Below, in pieces: positions 31,201 to 39,279 of a stretch of DNA of 64,000 bases (its first letter is position 1; each line of letters starts with the position of its first letter). This DNA comes from JAPLUA01 sp964625855 (lineage in GTDB: Bacteria > Verrucomicrobiota > Verrucomicrobiia > Limisphaerales > UBA8199), in assembly GCA_964625855.1 (NCBI GenBank), contig CAZVFC010000008.1:1-64000 (forward strand). Reading direction: 5' to 3'. The notes beneath the pieces were generated by a model. The model ran no database searches, was not told the DNA's origin, and was given only the letters and a program-made list of their open reading frames with translations. A program made the translations under genes and the position numbers.

Positions 31201-31422
31201 CTGGCTTTTGGCTTCGGCGTGCTGCCCTTGGCCCTCGCGAGCGGGGCCGGTGCCGGAGCCCAAAAGGCGATCGGAACAGCGGTGCTGGGAGGGGTGGTGA
31301 CTTCGACGTTCCTGGTGACCATCTTCGCCCCGTTGTTCTTTGTTTTGATCGAAAAGACGCTCGGCAAGAAGAAGCCGATAGCCATTGAGCACACCGAGAC
31401 CAATGCCTCCGGAAATCACTGA
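28252..31422 (+). CDS. RND multidrug efflux transporter (AcrB/HAE1 family)
   Basis: A 1,056-residue inner-membrane pump. The first membrane helix is in the KRPVFSWVIAIILMVAGC region. The HAE1 signature follows (ISQYPPIAPPSI). The proton-relay acidic pair lies in the fourth helix (AIGLLVDDAIVVVENVERIM). The second repeat has LTTKNAILIVQFAKARFEEG. Length and order are complete for the family. It uses the proton gradient to export hydrophobic compounds through the NodT partner encoded next. The stop overlaps the next gene's start region without a gap (start 31,424). Confidence 0.95.
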   Translation: MLSKFFLKRPVFSWVIAIILMVAGCLAIHTLPISQYPPIAPPSIAITAFYPGASAETVENSVTQIIEQKMTGFDQMLYLSATSDSDGNARVELTFAPGTDPDLAWAQVQNKLQLAMASLPAVVQKQGVKVSKSTKNYLLLVGLISEDGSMDGNDLRDYAQSSLENVLSRVPGVGEVEEFGSQYSMRIWLNPNRLTDYGMTVDDVIAALQAYNVQVSAGQFGGAPAMPSQRLNASIIVQSLLKTPEEFAAIPLRTNPDGSVVRVKDVGRTELGTESYSVEAFFNGKDAALMAIRQAAGANALQTADNIRSKLKEMEAFFPTGMKVVYPYDTTPFVKVAIEEVVKTLFEAIILVFLVMYLFMGNMRATLIPTIAVPVVILGTFAVLGLMGFSINMLTMFAMVLAIGLLVDDAIVVVENVERIMSEEGLSPLEATSKSMDQITSALIGIGLVLSAVFGPMAFFSGSTGVIYRQFSVTIIASMLLSVVVALVLTPVLCATFLKPVPKGHEAAEGGVWFLRPFFRWFDRLFFGARDRYLKVVGHSLGRKLRYGMVFLLIVVAMALLFKRMPTAYLPDEDQGILLVQALLPANSSIEQTKAIMEGVKNYFQEHEKEAVESCMLVSGANLSGRGQNAGVAFVRLRDWKLRDRPELKVSAVATRAMAEFSKIRNAMVFAFSPPAVVELGQAKGFDFQLLDRGGLGHAQLMAARNQLLGMIAQSPVLTRVRPNGFEDVPEFQIDVDWDKAGAQGIPITSIHDTISANFGSAYVNDFIQGGRVKRVYVQADSCYRMLPSDLERLYVRNNAGKMVPFSSFASGHWISGSPKLERFNGFPSINILGESAPGRSSGEAMGEMEKFVKKLPRGVGFDWNGLSYQERQAGTQTAPLYAFSILVIFLCLAALYESWPIPISILLALPLGAIGGVLATTFRGLPNDVYFQIGLLTTLGLTTKNAILIVQFAKARFEEGMSLIDATLEAAKLRLRPIVMTSLAFGFGVLPLALASGAGAGAQKAIGTAVLGGVVTSTFLVTIFAPLFFVLIEKTLGKKKPIAIEHTETNASGNH

Positions 31423-31423
31423 C

Positions 31424-32908
31424 ATGAACAAGTCACTGCTTCTTCTGCTGGCAGGACTCGCCGTCATTCTGCCGGGCTGCACCATGGCGCCAAAATACGC
31501 CAGATCCACTCCCCCCATCCCCGCCGGATGGCCATCGGGCCCTGCCTACACGCCTGTGGAGACGACCAATGCCCCGGCGGCTCCCGACCTGAATTGGCGT
31601 GCTTTCTTCACCGACTCGAAGCTTCGGCAAATCATCGCGATGGCATTGACCAACAACCGCGACCTGCGGGTCGCGGCGCTCAACGTGGAACACGCCCGGG
31701 CGCTTTACGGCATTCAACGGGCACAATTGCTCCCCGTGGTCGATGCGAGTGCTGCTGGAGGCAGACAGAGAGCGCCCGCGGTTCAGTCCCCCACCGGCAA
31801 ACCCCTGACCTACAGCCAATACAGCGTCAATCTCGGCATCACTTCGTGGGAAATCGACTTCTTCGGACGCATCCGCAGCCTCAAGGATCGCGCCCTGAAT
31901 GAATACCTGGCTACGGAGCAGGCTCGCCGCAGCGTGCAAATCACGCTGATCTCCTCGGTCGCCCAGGCGTACTTGGCTTTGGCTGCAGACCGGGAAAACC
32001 TGAAGCTGGCGGAGACCACCCTGGAGGCGCAGAAGGGCTCCTATAATCTGATCAAGCGGCGCCACGAGCTAGGTCTTGCGCCCGAGTTGGATGTCTATCG
32101 AGCGCAAACCCCCGTGGATGTGGCCCGCAGGGACATCGCCATCTACCTGCAGCAGGTGGCACAGGATGAAAACGCCCTGGACCTGCTAGTGGGCTCGCCC
32201 GCGCCACGCGAACTCCTGCCGGCGGAATTGGGACAGGTGAGTCCTCCTAGAGAAGTCAGCGCTGGCCTGTCCTCCGAAGTGCTGTTGCGCAGGCCGGATG
32301 TGCTTCAGGCGGAAGACCTGCTCAAGGCTGCGAATGCTGACATCGGTGCTGCCAGGGCAGCGTTCTTCCCGCAGATATCGCTCACCGCTGCCATTGGGAC
32401 TGCCAGCAGCGACCTCTCCGGCCTGTTCAAATCTGCCGCGGGTGCCTGGAGCTATACGCCGCAGATAGTCATGCCGATCTTCGATGCCCGCACGTGGTCC
32501 GCAAATAAGGCCGCCAAAGTACAACGAGAAATCGCCGTCACCCAATACGAAAGGTCGATTCAGAGCGCCTTCAAGGAGGTCGCTGACGCGCTGGCCATCC
32601 GTGGCACCGCGGATGAGCAGGTATCGGCGCAACAATCCCTGGTCTCCGCGTCGGCTGAAACCTATCGCCTCTCCAATTCCCGGTACGACAAGGGAATCGA
32701 CAGCTACTTGGGCGTCCTGGATGCCCAACGATCCCTGTTCGCGGCCCAGCAGGGACTCGTGTCCCTGCGTTTTGCCAAATTGGCCAATCAAGTCAGGCTC
32801 TACGCCGTGTTGGGAGGCGGATGGGAAGAAGAAAAGCCTCCACAAACGACGGCCATGGTCTCTCCCAGGAGTTCCGCCAACATCGCCAACACCGCCAACA
32901 CCAATTAA
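31424..32908 (+). CDS. outer-membrane efflux channel (NodT family)
   Basis: A 494-residue outer-membrane factor. Lipobox AVILPGCTMAP (Cys about 18), then two repeated helical-hairpin/barrel halves typical of TolC/NodT proteins. LLRRPDVLQAEDLLKAANAD is the diagnostic second-repeat motif. The start was set at 31,424, because the longer frame lies inside the pump gene. It completes the RND pump. Confidence 0.93.
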   Translation: MNKSLLLLLAGLAVILPGCTMAPKYARSTPPIPAGWPSGPAYTPVETTNAPAAPDLNWRAFFTDSKLRQIIAMALTNNRDLRVAALNVEHARALYGIQRAQLLPVVDASAAGGRQRAPAVQSPTGKPLTYSQYSVNLGITSWEIDFFGRIRSLKDRALNEYLATEQARRSVQITLISSVAQAYLALAADRENLKLAETTLEAQKGSYNLIKRRHELGLAPELDVYRAQTPVDVARRDIAIYLQQVAQDENALDLLVGSPAPRELLPAELGQVSPPREVSAGLSSEVLLRRPDVLQAEDLLKAANADIGAARAAFFPQISLTAAIGTASSDLSGLFKSAAGAWSYTPQIVMPIFDARTWSANKAAKVQREIAVTQYERSIQSAFKEVADALAIRGTADEQVSAQQSLVSASAETYRLSNSRYDKGIDSYLGVLDAQRSLFAAQQGLVSLRFAKLANQVRLYAVLGGGWEEEKPPQTTAMVSPRSSANIANTANTN

Positions 32909-33107
32909 CAAAGAACCACCCCGCAACCTTGTAAGGCAATGGCATGAGCACGCAAAAGAGACCGATAGGGAGCTCGCTCCCAGACTCTGGCGATAGCGTC
33001 ATAAGTGTCGGGACGATTGAAGTTCAGTCGGGGGCGAACCAGACAGGTTACATCGCGGCGAAGCCAATGAGCAAAGGATCGGGAGTGTGACACGTAGCAA
33101 ATGTAAT

Positions 33108-34310
33108 ATGAAAAGACATAGGAATAAGCCACCGATAGCCAGCAATGGAGCAACTCTGGGGGGCGCGCCACGGGACGGCACCCGGACAAACGCGCCCACC
33201 CTCGAAGACCGCATCCGCAAGCGTGCCTACGAGATCCACCAGGCCCGCGGCGGACCACCGGGGCGTGAGCTGGACGACTGGCTGCAGGCGGAACGCGAAT
33301 TGAAGGAGGGAATCGCCCGCGCCCGGAAGACTCGCTCGCTCGGTACCCAAGGCCTCCAAACGACTGCCATAGGGTTGGGGTGCATGGGCATGTCCGACTT
33401 CTATGGCCCCGGCGACGAAGGTGAGGCCATTGCCACCATCCACCGTGCCATTGAACTCGGCTTGACCCTGGTGGATACCGCGGACATGTATGGCATGGGC
33501 CGGAACGAGGAATTGCTCGGCAAGGCCATCAAGGGGCGGCGCCACCAGGTGCTGATCGCCACCAAATTTGGCATCGTGCGCGACTCGGCAGGCAACATCG
33601 CGGCAGTCGAGGGCAGTCCCGCCTATGTGCGCGCCGCCTGCGAAGCGAGCCTCAAGAGGCTGGGCATCGACACCATTGACCTTTACTACCAGCACCGGGT
33701 AGACCATAGCCGGCCCATCGAGGAAACGGTGGAAGCCATGGCCGGGTTAGTGCGCGAGGGCAAGGTGCGGTTCCTGGGCCTGTCCGAGGCCGGGCCCGAC
33801 ACCCTCCGTCGCGCCCATGCAGTGCATCCCATCTCGGCGCTCCAGACCGAATACTCGCTCTGGACGCGCGATCCCGAGGAGGCCGTGCTGCCAGCGGCGC
33901 GCTCGCTGGGCATCGGATTCGTCGCCTACAGCCCGTTGGGCCGTGGGTTCCTCACCGGCCGCATCCGGCGGCCGGAGGACCTGGCCCGGGACGACTGGCG
34001 GCGGCAGACACCCCGCTTCCAGGGGCAAAACCTTCAACGCAACCTCAAGCTGGTCGCCGAAATCGAGCGCCTGGCCGGAGAGAAGGGCTGCACGGCGGCT
34101 CAACTCGCTCTGGCCTGGGTGCTGGCCCAAGGCGAGGACATCGTCCCCATACCCGGTACCAAGCGGCGCTCTTACCTGGAAGAGAATATAGGTGCGATCG
34201 CTGTGGCCCTCGCCTCTGACGAACTGGCGCGGATCGACCGCGCCCTGCCTCGCGGGGCCGCTGCAGGCTGCCGTTACAATGAGGACCAGATGAAGGCCCT
34301 CAACCGCTGA
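33108..34310 (+). CDS. DUF2934-aldo/keto reductase fusion
   Basis: A 400-residue protein. Residues about 30-70 are a DUF2934 domain (RIRKRAYEIHQARGGPPGRE, then DDWLQAERELKEGI). The rest is a complete aldo/keto reductase: GLGCMGMSDFYG, the catalytic DTADMYGMGRNEE (Asp and Tyr), Lys in IATKFGI, and His in LYYQHRVD. The NADPH site is in the IPGTKRRSYLEEN region. The AKR half resembles YajO/Tas-type aldehyde reductases. The start at 33,108 (ATG) is preferred over a GTG seven codons earlier. The fusion joint is continuous, with no frameshift. Confidence 0.85.
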   Translation: MKRHRNKPPIASNGATLGGAPRDGTRTNAPTLEDRIRKRAYEIHQARGGPPGRELDDWLQAERELKEGIARARKTRSLGTQGLQTTAIGLGCMGMSDFYGPGDEGEAIATIHRAIELGLTLVDTADMYGMGRNEELLGKAIKGRRHQVLIATKFGIVRDSAGNIAAVEGSPAYVRAACEASLKRLGIDTIDLYYQHRVDHSRPIEETVEAMAGLVREGKVRFLGLSEAGPDTLRRAHAVHPISALQTEYSLWTRDPEEAVLPAARSLGIGFVAYSPLGRGFLTGRIRRPEDLARDDWRRQTPRFQGQNLQRNLKLVAEIERLAGEKGCTAAQLALAWVLAQGEDIVPIPGTKRRSYLEENIGAIAVALASDELARIDRALPRGAAAGCRYNEDQMKALNR

Positions 34311-34319
34311 AGGACCTTC

Positions 34320-34559
34320 ATGAAAGAACAAACCAGGAGTACGCGAGGGGAGGGGCACAACCTGCTGGAGCAGGATGGGGCTGCGCCCCTCATGAGGCGG
34401 GAGTTGCGGCACACCACCGAGAACCAAATCCGGCAGGTTACCCCTGGATTCCACCAGATCCACGACGGCGTCGGCCAAAGGCTGATCGACCGGCTGCAGG
34501 CGCAACGTGAAACCAAACGCGGGAGGGATCAAGCATCCGAGGCCGAGACCAGGCTCTGA
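34320..34559 (+). CDS. uncertain small protein
   Basis: A 79-codon frame starting ten bases after the reductase, preceded by AAGGAC. The product is polar and charged with a helical character (LIDRLQAQRETKRGRD). No family recognised. It could be the downstream part of the same operon or a chance frame. Confidence 0.3.
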   Translation: MKEQTRSTRGEGHNLLEQDGAAPLMRRELRHTTENQIRQVTPGFHQIHDGVGQRLIDRLQAQRETKRGRDQASEAETRL

Positions 34560-34562
34560 ACA

Positions 34563-35150
34563 ATGCGCGCGATTAGTCCAAAGAGGATGGAGGGCCGGCT
34601 GCCGGAAATCCCGGAGGGCAGCCCCGGACTGCACCCGGCTTCTGAGGCCAGCCAACCGGTACGCATCATGATGGTGAATCGCGAGGCCTTCGTGCTCACC
34701 TATGTCTGGCACCTCACCGCGTTCTTTGGTCGGGTGTGCCCAGTGGGACTACCCGTATGGGAATGCTGGTCCTACGCCGATATCGCCCGACCGTCGGGAA
34801 TGGCCGCCGCCAGCGAGGCCGTCCGTGCGGCGAACTGGGTCGTGTTCTGTCAGGCAACACAGGCGGCTTTGCCATTGCACATCCGGCGGTGGGCCGGAAG
34901 CTGGCCATTTCCGAGGCGTGAGGCAGAGCTGTTGGTGGGCTTCTTCTCCCTCATCGGAGATGACTCGGGTTCGGAGGGTAAAGCCCAGGCGTTCCTGCGC
35001 AATTTGGCCCGAAAGGCCCACTGGGGATTTGTGGCTATTCGCGATTGCCTATGGGGGGCCCGCCCTGATGTACCAAGAGACCTACGCACTTCCAACAAAT
35101 CGGATCAACCCGTGAGTGACCTCGGCGCGAACCCGACGCAATTGTTATGA
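34563..35150 (+). CDS. hypothetical protein
   Basis: A 195-residue protein. The core from residue about 36 (MMVNREAFVLTYVWHLTAFF) shows ordered hydrophobic strands and SYADIARPSGMAAASEAVRA, with RRWAGSWPFPRREAELLVGF later. I remember similar short proteins in Verrucomicrobia but no function. An internal start near 34,668 is possible. The C-terminal 40 residues look less conserved and may be frameshifted. Confidence 0.5.
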   Translation: MRAISPKRMEGRLPEIPEGSPGLHPASEASQPVRIMMVNREAFVLTYVWHLTAFFGRVCPVGLPVWECWSYADIARPSGMAAASEAVRAANWVVFCQATQAALPLHIRRWAGSWPFPRREAELLVGFFSLIGDDSGSEGKAQAFLRNLARKAHWGFVAIRDCLWGARPDVPRDLRTSNKSDQPVSDLGANPTQLL

Positions 35151-35456
35151 AGAGCGTATTGCAGAGGAAATCCCGGACGCGCAGACTTTTCCGGCTCACG
35201 AGTGAATACAGTCATCCCCCACCGCCGGTCGCCGTACACCGCATATTCCGGGTGCCCGCGCATCACCCAGGCGTCAGCCTGCCGGCCTCCGCCTCCCGGA
35301 TGGCACGCATGATGTGGGGAGCACACCGCATGCTGTCTCGAGCGATGGCTTTGGTCGCCCGCTCGACCGCAAGCCGGCCCTCACCGGAAGCCGCTTGTGC
35401 GGACCATTGTCTAGCTCACTCGAACCAATTGCATTGAACCACGAAAGGCCTTCGGC
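35151..35456. other. no supported gene
   Basis: No convincing reading frame. A ribosome binding site-like GAAAGG precedes the next gene. Confidence 0.4.
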
Positions 35457-35900
35457 ATGTCATATTTCATAAACCCAGTTGAAGAGGAGAAGTGCGTATT
35501 TCTCACGCACGAGGGGGAGATGTCGGTGCGCGAAGCCACCGCGGCCCGGCAGGAAGTCGGGGACTTGCTCGCCGCAAGGCAGTGGAACCGAATGGTCGTG
35601 GACATCACCACCTTGCGATCCGTTCCGAAAGCGGTGGAACTGTTCGCCCTGGGCGGTGCCTTAGCTCAGGGCACGCCTCGGAACGCCCGCATCGCGCTGG
35701 TGGTGAGGCCCGACCAGGCAAGGCACGCCCGATTGGTTGAAACGGTGGCGCGGAACGGCGGCGCGCTCCTGACCTTCTTTACCGATGCCGGGAAGGCGGA
35801 GGCTTGGGTACGAGGCGATCGCCGCGTCGAGGCACAGCCCTCCTTCCATCTGCTCCAACAGCAGGTTCCCCAGGACCCACAACCACGACAGCAGCCATGA
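35457..35900 (+). CDS. STAS/SpoIIAA-like protein
   Basis: A 147-residue protein with the alternating strand-helix pattern of the SpoIIAA-like STAS family. Strands KCVFLTHEGEM and NRMVVDITTLRSVP are followed by a helix, then ARIALVVRPDQARHARLVET and AEAWV. Such proteins act in anti-anti-sigma or stress systems. The phosphorylatable serine typical of SpoIIAA is not evident. Translationally coupled (ATGA) to the next small gene. Confidence 0.6.
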   Translation: MSYFINPVEEEKCVFLTHEGEMSVREATAARQEVGDLLAARQWNRMVVDITTLRSVPKAVELFALGGALAQGTPRNARIALVVRPDQARHARLVETVARNGGALLTFFTDAGKAEAWVRGDRRVEAQPSFHLLQQQVPQDPQPRQQP

Positions 35901-36178
35901 GAGAGACCATAATGCGTCAGGAGGTCCAGGAGCGCCTGGCAATGGCCGTGGCAGTGGCGGATGACCCGGCCACCGTGTTTTGCGTCGAGCCGTTTGACTC
36001 GGTGGCTCGCGACGGAGGTGCACATCTGGGAACGTTGCTGGCCCGTGTGATGGGCGAGCCGGACCACGCTCTGCTCGTAGCGACAGGGACGGCGTTTGTC
36101 ATCGCATTCCGGGATCAAGTTGGGCGGAGCGAAAGCAAGGACTTGCAGGACAACGGGGCGGCAGAAGGCCCTACCTGA
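35897..36178 (+). CDS. small hypothetical protein
   Basis: A 93-residue protein with strands around DDPATVFCVEPFD and HALLVATGTAFVIAF. Its start overlaps the stop of the STAS-like gene, which makes it likely to be a functional partner. No family recognised. An upstream in-frame extension overlaps the STAS gene and was not used. Confidence 0.5.
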   Translation: MRETIMRQEVQERLAMAVAVADDPATVFCVEPFDSVARDGGAHLGTLLARVMGEPDHALLVATGTAFVIAFRDQVGRSESKDLQDNGAAEGPT

Positions 36179-36183
36179 TTCAT

Positions 36184-36924
36184 ATGAGACACGCACCACC
36201 ACCGGGGGGGCACGCCCTCGAGCGCAAAAAGCGCGTGCTGAACGCCGCGTGCCAGTTGTTCGCGAGACGCGGGTTCGAGGGCACCCATGTCCGGGAAGTC
36301 TGCAATCTCGCAGGGGTCAATATCGCCTTGGTCTTCTATCATTTTCGGGACAAGCGAGGCCTGTATGAGGCGGTCCGGGCCGAAGCCCGGGAGCAGCTTT
36401 CCAGGAGGTCGGGCTGCAGCATGTGTGCCTGGCGCAACATCTCACCCGAGCAGAAGATTCAAGCTATCATCGAGTCTTTGTTCGCGAGGCTCAGCGGGGA
36501 TTCCGCGTGGATCGCGCGCCTCGTAGCCCGGGAGCTGGCCGGTGAGACGCAGACATCCCAGGGAATGGCCAGCGAGGCATTTCGCGATGACCTGACCCTG
36601 CTCGAATCCGCCATCCGGGACGCCGCGGGCCCCAAAGCCGACGCAAACACGGTTCGTCTGGACGCGTTGAGCGTGCTCAGCCAGTGTGTCTTCCATTGCG
36701 CAGCCAGGAGGACGATCGCGCACTTCTCCCCGGAGCTGGACGAACAGGCTCTACAGCCCAAGACGCTGATGCGCCACCTCACCCTCTCTTCATTGCGAGG
36801 CCTGGGCAATCGAGCGCGTTTCCCGAGAGCCTGGCCGAGAGCTCCGGGCGAGGACGCACCTGGCTCGTTGCAGGACGTCCCGATGGGGAGGCGAGCTGCG
36901 GTAGGGCGAGGATCCCCCTTATGA
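36184..36924 (+). CDS. TetR-family transcription regulator
   Basis: A 246-residue regulator with a typical N-terminal TetR DNA-binding domain: KRVLNAACQLFARRGFEGTH, VREVCNLAGVNIALVFYHFR, then DKRGLYEAV. The C-terminal ligand domain is helical and ends in a basic tail (PRAWPRAPGEDAPG). Its stop overlaps the start of the first response regulator of the array (ATGA at 36,921-36,924), so the two are coupled. Confidence 0.85.
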   Translation: MRHAPPPGGHALERKKRVLNAACQLFARRGFEGTHVREVCNLAGVNIALVFYHFRDKRGLYEAVRAEAREQLSRRSGCSMCAWRNISPEQKIQAIIESLFARLSGDSAWIARLVARELAGETQTSQGMASEAFRDDLTLLESAIRDAAGPKADANTVRLDALSVLSQCVFHCAARRTIAHFSPELDEQALQPKTLMRHLTLSSLRGLGNRARFPRAWPRAPGEDAPGSLQDVPMGRRAAVGRGSPL

Positions 36925-37397
36925 AGCCGCGCGGAAGTAATCCTCCAGAGCCACCTCGGAGGTCCGATTGCGTCAGGACACTCCTGGCATCTGACTCGCC
37001 AATCGTGCTTAAGACCCTGGCCGGAATTCTCACCATGGAACGAGGCTTCGAAGTCGTCGGCACCGCAACGGATGGCCGCCAGGCATTGCTCTCCGCCGCA
37101 ACTTTGGGACCGCAACTTGTCCTGATGGACCTGCATTTGCCACATCTCAACGGCGTCGAAGCAATTCGATGCCTGAAGCAGTTTGAAAATCCGCCAGTCG
37201 TCTTCGTGCTCACCTCGGGCGACCGCCCGCGAGCGATGAACACTACCTCCGGCGCCGATGCTTTTGTCCTGAAATCGGAAGACCTTCATGCCCAGTTAGA
37301 ATCAAGACTCGAGGAGTGGTTCGGCCCAAAGGCCGCCATCCCCCACTGGCCGAAAGAGTGCGCAGGCAAACTCACCGGACACTCAAGCGGCCTATGA
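36921..37397 (+). CDS. single-domain response regulator, array member 1
   Basis: A 158-residue CheY-like receiver without an output domain. The N-terminal acidic pocket reads LLASDSPIVLK, so one of the usual two aspartates is replaced. The phosphoacceptor is in QLVLMDLHLPHLNGVEA. The Thr/Ser and Lys switch residues are in VLTSGD and FVLKSED. The short C-terminal helix (LESRLEEWFGP) recurs in the other members at 37,899, 39,831 and 43,285. Confidence 0.85.
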   Translation: MKPRGSNPPEPPRRSDCVRTLLASDSPIVLKTLAGILTMERGFEVVGTATDGRQALLSAATLGPQLVLMDLHLPHLNGVEAIRCLKQFENPPVVFVLTSGDRPRAMNTTSGADAFVLKSEDLHAQLESRLEEWFGPKAAIPHWPKECAGKLTGHSSGL

Positions 37398-37406
37398 AAG
37401 GAAGAA

Positions 37407-37619
37407 ATGAATAACGAGAACCGTTTGCAAAAGCCTGTGCCGGCAACCGAACGAACCAGATACTCAGAATCGAGAGCCGGCAGAGCATGCTTGGGGGCCA
37501 TCGCAACCTCCATTGCGATCACGGCGATTATCCTGGTAAATGGCTGTACCAACATCCCCAGCTCGGGGGAGTATGACCCTTGGCGAGGGGCCACACCTGG
37601 CGAATTGCCCGACATGTAA
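37407..37619 (+). CDS. small lipoprotein of the array, short form
   Basis: A 70-residue product. A hydrophobic segment (AIATSIAITAIILVNGC) carries a lipobox (V-N-G-C, Cys about 47) after an unusually long N-terminal region. The tail YDPWRGATPG matches YDPYGCNWNTDYP of the lipoprotein at 38,588 in position. It may be a C-terminally shortened relative. Confidence 0.55.
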   Translation: MNNENRLQKPVPATERTRYSESRAGRACLGAIATSIAITAIILVNGCTNIPSSGEYDPWRGATPGELPDM

Positions 37620-37731
37620 TCGAGCTGTGCATCCGGGGAATCACAGCGTCCGAAGACAACCGCTCCGGCTCCTGACTCGGATCCAGGCGCGCGTGTTTGC
37701 AGTCCGGGAATCGTCCCGCGACAAGGTATCT

Positions 37732-37845
37732 GGGAAGCGCACATCCCGCCTCGCGCGCGGTGCTCGTTCCTGTGGAGCACCCTGGCCGCCCACTCTCCCG
37801 GCCGGCCGGTTGAGTCCTCTCCGGCGGCGCGCGAGTGCGCTTCCC
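37732..37845 (+). repeat. palindrome-bounded repeat element, copy 2
   Basis: Exactly bounded by GGGAAGCGCAC (37,732-37,742) and its perfect inverted copy GTGCGCTTCCC (37,835-37,845). It contains a perfect internal hairpin GGTGCTC/GAGCACC. A related element follows at 38,443 and a divergent one at 19,043. It lies between a lipoprotein gene and a response regulator and could be a mobile palindromic (MITE/REP-like) unit or a structured leader. Confidence 0.65.
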
Positions 37846-37898
37846 GACTCCATTCGCAGTGAAGCAAAGCTGGCTCCACTGGATGGAGACCCATCATC

Positions 37899-38399
37899 AT
37901 GAAACCACACAGACGCAACGCAGCCAGCCCGCACCCCAAGAGTAACAGCATCCGAATGCTCCTGGTCGATGATTCGCCCGTCGTGCTGCGGGCACTCAAA
38001 GGGTTATTCGCCCGGGATCATCGCTTCCAGGTCGTAGGCACTGCCACCGATGGCCACCAGGCAGTCCTCGCCGCTGCCTCCCTGAACCCGCAACTGGTTC
38101 TGATGGACCTCCACCTGCCCCATCTTGACGGCGCCGAGGCAACGCGCTGCCTCAAGCAATCCGAGACCCCCCCGGTTGTTTTCATGATCACCTCGGATGA
38201 CAGCATCGCCGCGCGTGCCCTCAGCGCGGCGGCCGGCGCCGACATCTTTCTCATCAAGTCTGGAGACCTCGCCCGCAAGCTGGAGGCCAACCTCCAGGAG
38301 TGGTTCGGTCCCAACCACCCGCCGCGTCCAGGCGCCGCCTCAGTGCCAACCTGCAAGTCACCCAGCCCCGCCACACCCAGCCCAGCGTCAGCGCAATGA
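37899..38399 (+). CDS. single-domain response regulator, array member 2
   Basis: A 166-residue receiver with LLVDDSPVVLRAL (acidic pair), phosphoacceptor Asp in QLVLMDLHLPHLDGAEA, and switch residues in MITSDD and FLIKSGD. The DLARKLEANLQEWFG helix follows. The C-terminal proline-rich tail is variable. The sequence is close to members 1, 3 and 4, so the genes arose by tandem duplication. Confidence 0.87.
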   Translation: MKPHRRNAASPHPKSNSIRMLLVDDSPVVLRALKGLFARDHRFQVVGTATDGHQAVLAAASLNPQLVLMDLHLPHLDGAEATRCLKQSETPPVVFMITSDDSIAARALSAAAGADIFLIKSGDLARKLEANLQEWFGPNHPPRPGAASVPTCKSPSPATPSPASAQ

Positions 38400-38442
38400 A
38401 CCCGTTGCCACCCATCCAACACCCCTGCACCCATCACTCTTT

Positions 38443-38553
38443 GGGAAGCGCACGAAGCGACTTCCGTGCGTTGCCCGTTCCACCCGAGCACCCTGACCGC
38501 CCCACCCCGGCTGGCCGGTCAGCCTCTTCCAGCAGCACGCGCGTGCGCCTCCC
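38443..38553 (+). repeat. palindrome-bounded repeat element, copy 3
   Basis: Bounded by GGGAAGCGCAC (38,443-38,453) and GTGCGCCTCCC (38,543-38,553), with one mismatch to a perfect inverted repeat. About two thirds of the interior matches the element at 37,732 (GAGCACCCTG, CCGGC-GGCCGGT, CTCTTCC). It lies upstream of a lipoprotein gene. Confidence 0.62.
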
Positions 38554-38587
38554 ACTCTTTGGCGGCCATCTAGGGAAAGGGACGACG

Positions 38588-39001
38588 ATGCCGGACACAA
38601 TTCTTCCCCCAAATCAAGCCTCATCCAGAAACAATCCTACCCCGCCCACTGGACACGACATCGGTCCACCACTGGCATTTCTCGCGGCACTGACCATCCT
38701 CGTGCTCCTCGTCCTTCTCACAGGTTGCGCTCACACCAGAGTGGATGGTTACGATCCCTATGGATGCAACTGGAATACCGATTACCCATCCATTGGTGGC
38801 CTGTCGCAGCCAACTCCCGTGCATGACCCTGGAACAACTGAGCCACGCAGCCTGCGCCCGGCGCGCCGCGCACCGGAGGAAGAGGTTGGTTTTTCCTCCA
38901 GACCTGAGCCTGGGCCGGAGTTTCCGCGCATTGACCCACATGCTTATGATCTTGGTCGGGACCAAAGGGCCTTTCCCAGAATCGATCCGCATGAGTATTG
39001 A
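38588..39001 (+). CDS. small lipoprotein of the array, long form
   Basis: A 137-residue lipoprotein. A signal segment (LAALTILVLLVLLTGC) ends in lipobox L-T-G-C (Cys about 43). The mature part starts AHTRVDGYDPYGCNWNTDYP, the block shared with the lipoprotein at 41,775. The C-terminus has a twice-repeated FPRIDPH(A/E)Y motif. It sits near a response regulator gene, as does the 37,407 lipoprotein. Confidence 0.72.
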   Translation: MPDTILPPNQASSRNNPTPPTGHDIGPPLAFLAALTILVLLVLLTGCAHTRVDGYDPYGCNWNTDYPSIGGLSQPTPVHDPGTTEPRSLRPARRAPEEEVGFSSRPEPGPEFPRIDPHAYDLGRDQRAFPRIDPHEY

Positions 39002-39132
39002 CTACCGACGCTCCTCATGACGGCACCTCGTTTGGTACTCCAAGGCCCTGTCCCGATGAGCACAGCATAAAGCCATCATGTTATGAAATCCAATTCGCGA
39101 TCAACTGCCGCGAACCCAGCGAAGCGACAGGG

Positions 39133-39279
39133 TGACGGGGGTTACCTCGGACGCCTCCGAGGAATTCAAGATGCTGGTCAAAGCCGCCGGTGTGGACGGT
39201 TTCCTGGACAAATGCCGGAGATCTGCTCATCCAAGTGCAGGGTTTCGCTCAGGGGTTCCTCACAGAGCAAGGCAACCAT
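39133..39279 (+). pseudogene. broken response regulator, array fragment
   Basis: Before the exported-protein gene, one frame reads VTSDASEEFKMLVKAAGVDG then FLDK. After a one-base frame change the next frame reads GDLLIQVQGFAQGFL. Together these match the end of the array receivers (strand 4 to helix 5; compare TSDD, GADAFVVKGGD). Only the last third of the gene is left, with no start. Confidence 0.7.

Noticed and set aside
33747..34712. 321-codon minus-strand frame opposite the aldo/keto reductase
   Set aside because: Shadow of the reductase; no family or start signal.
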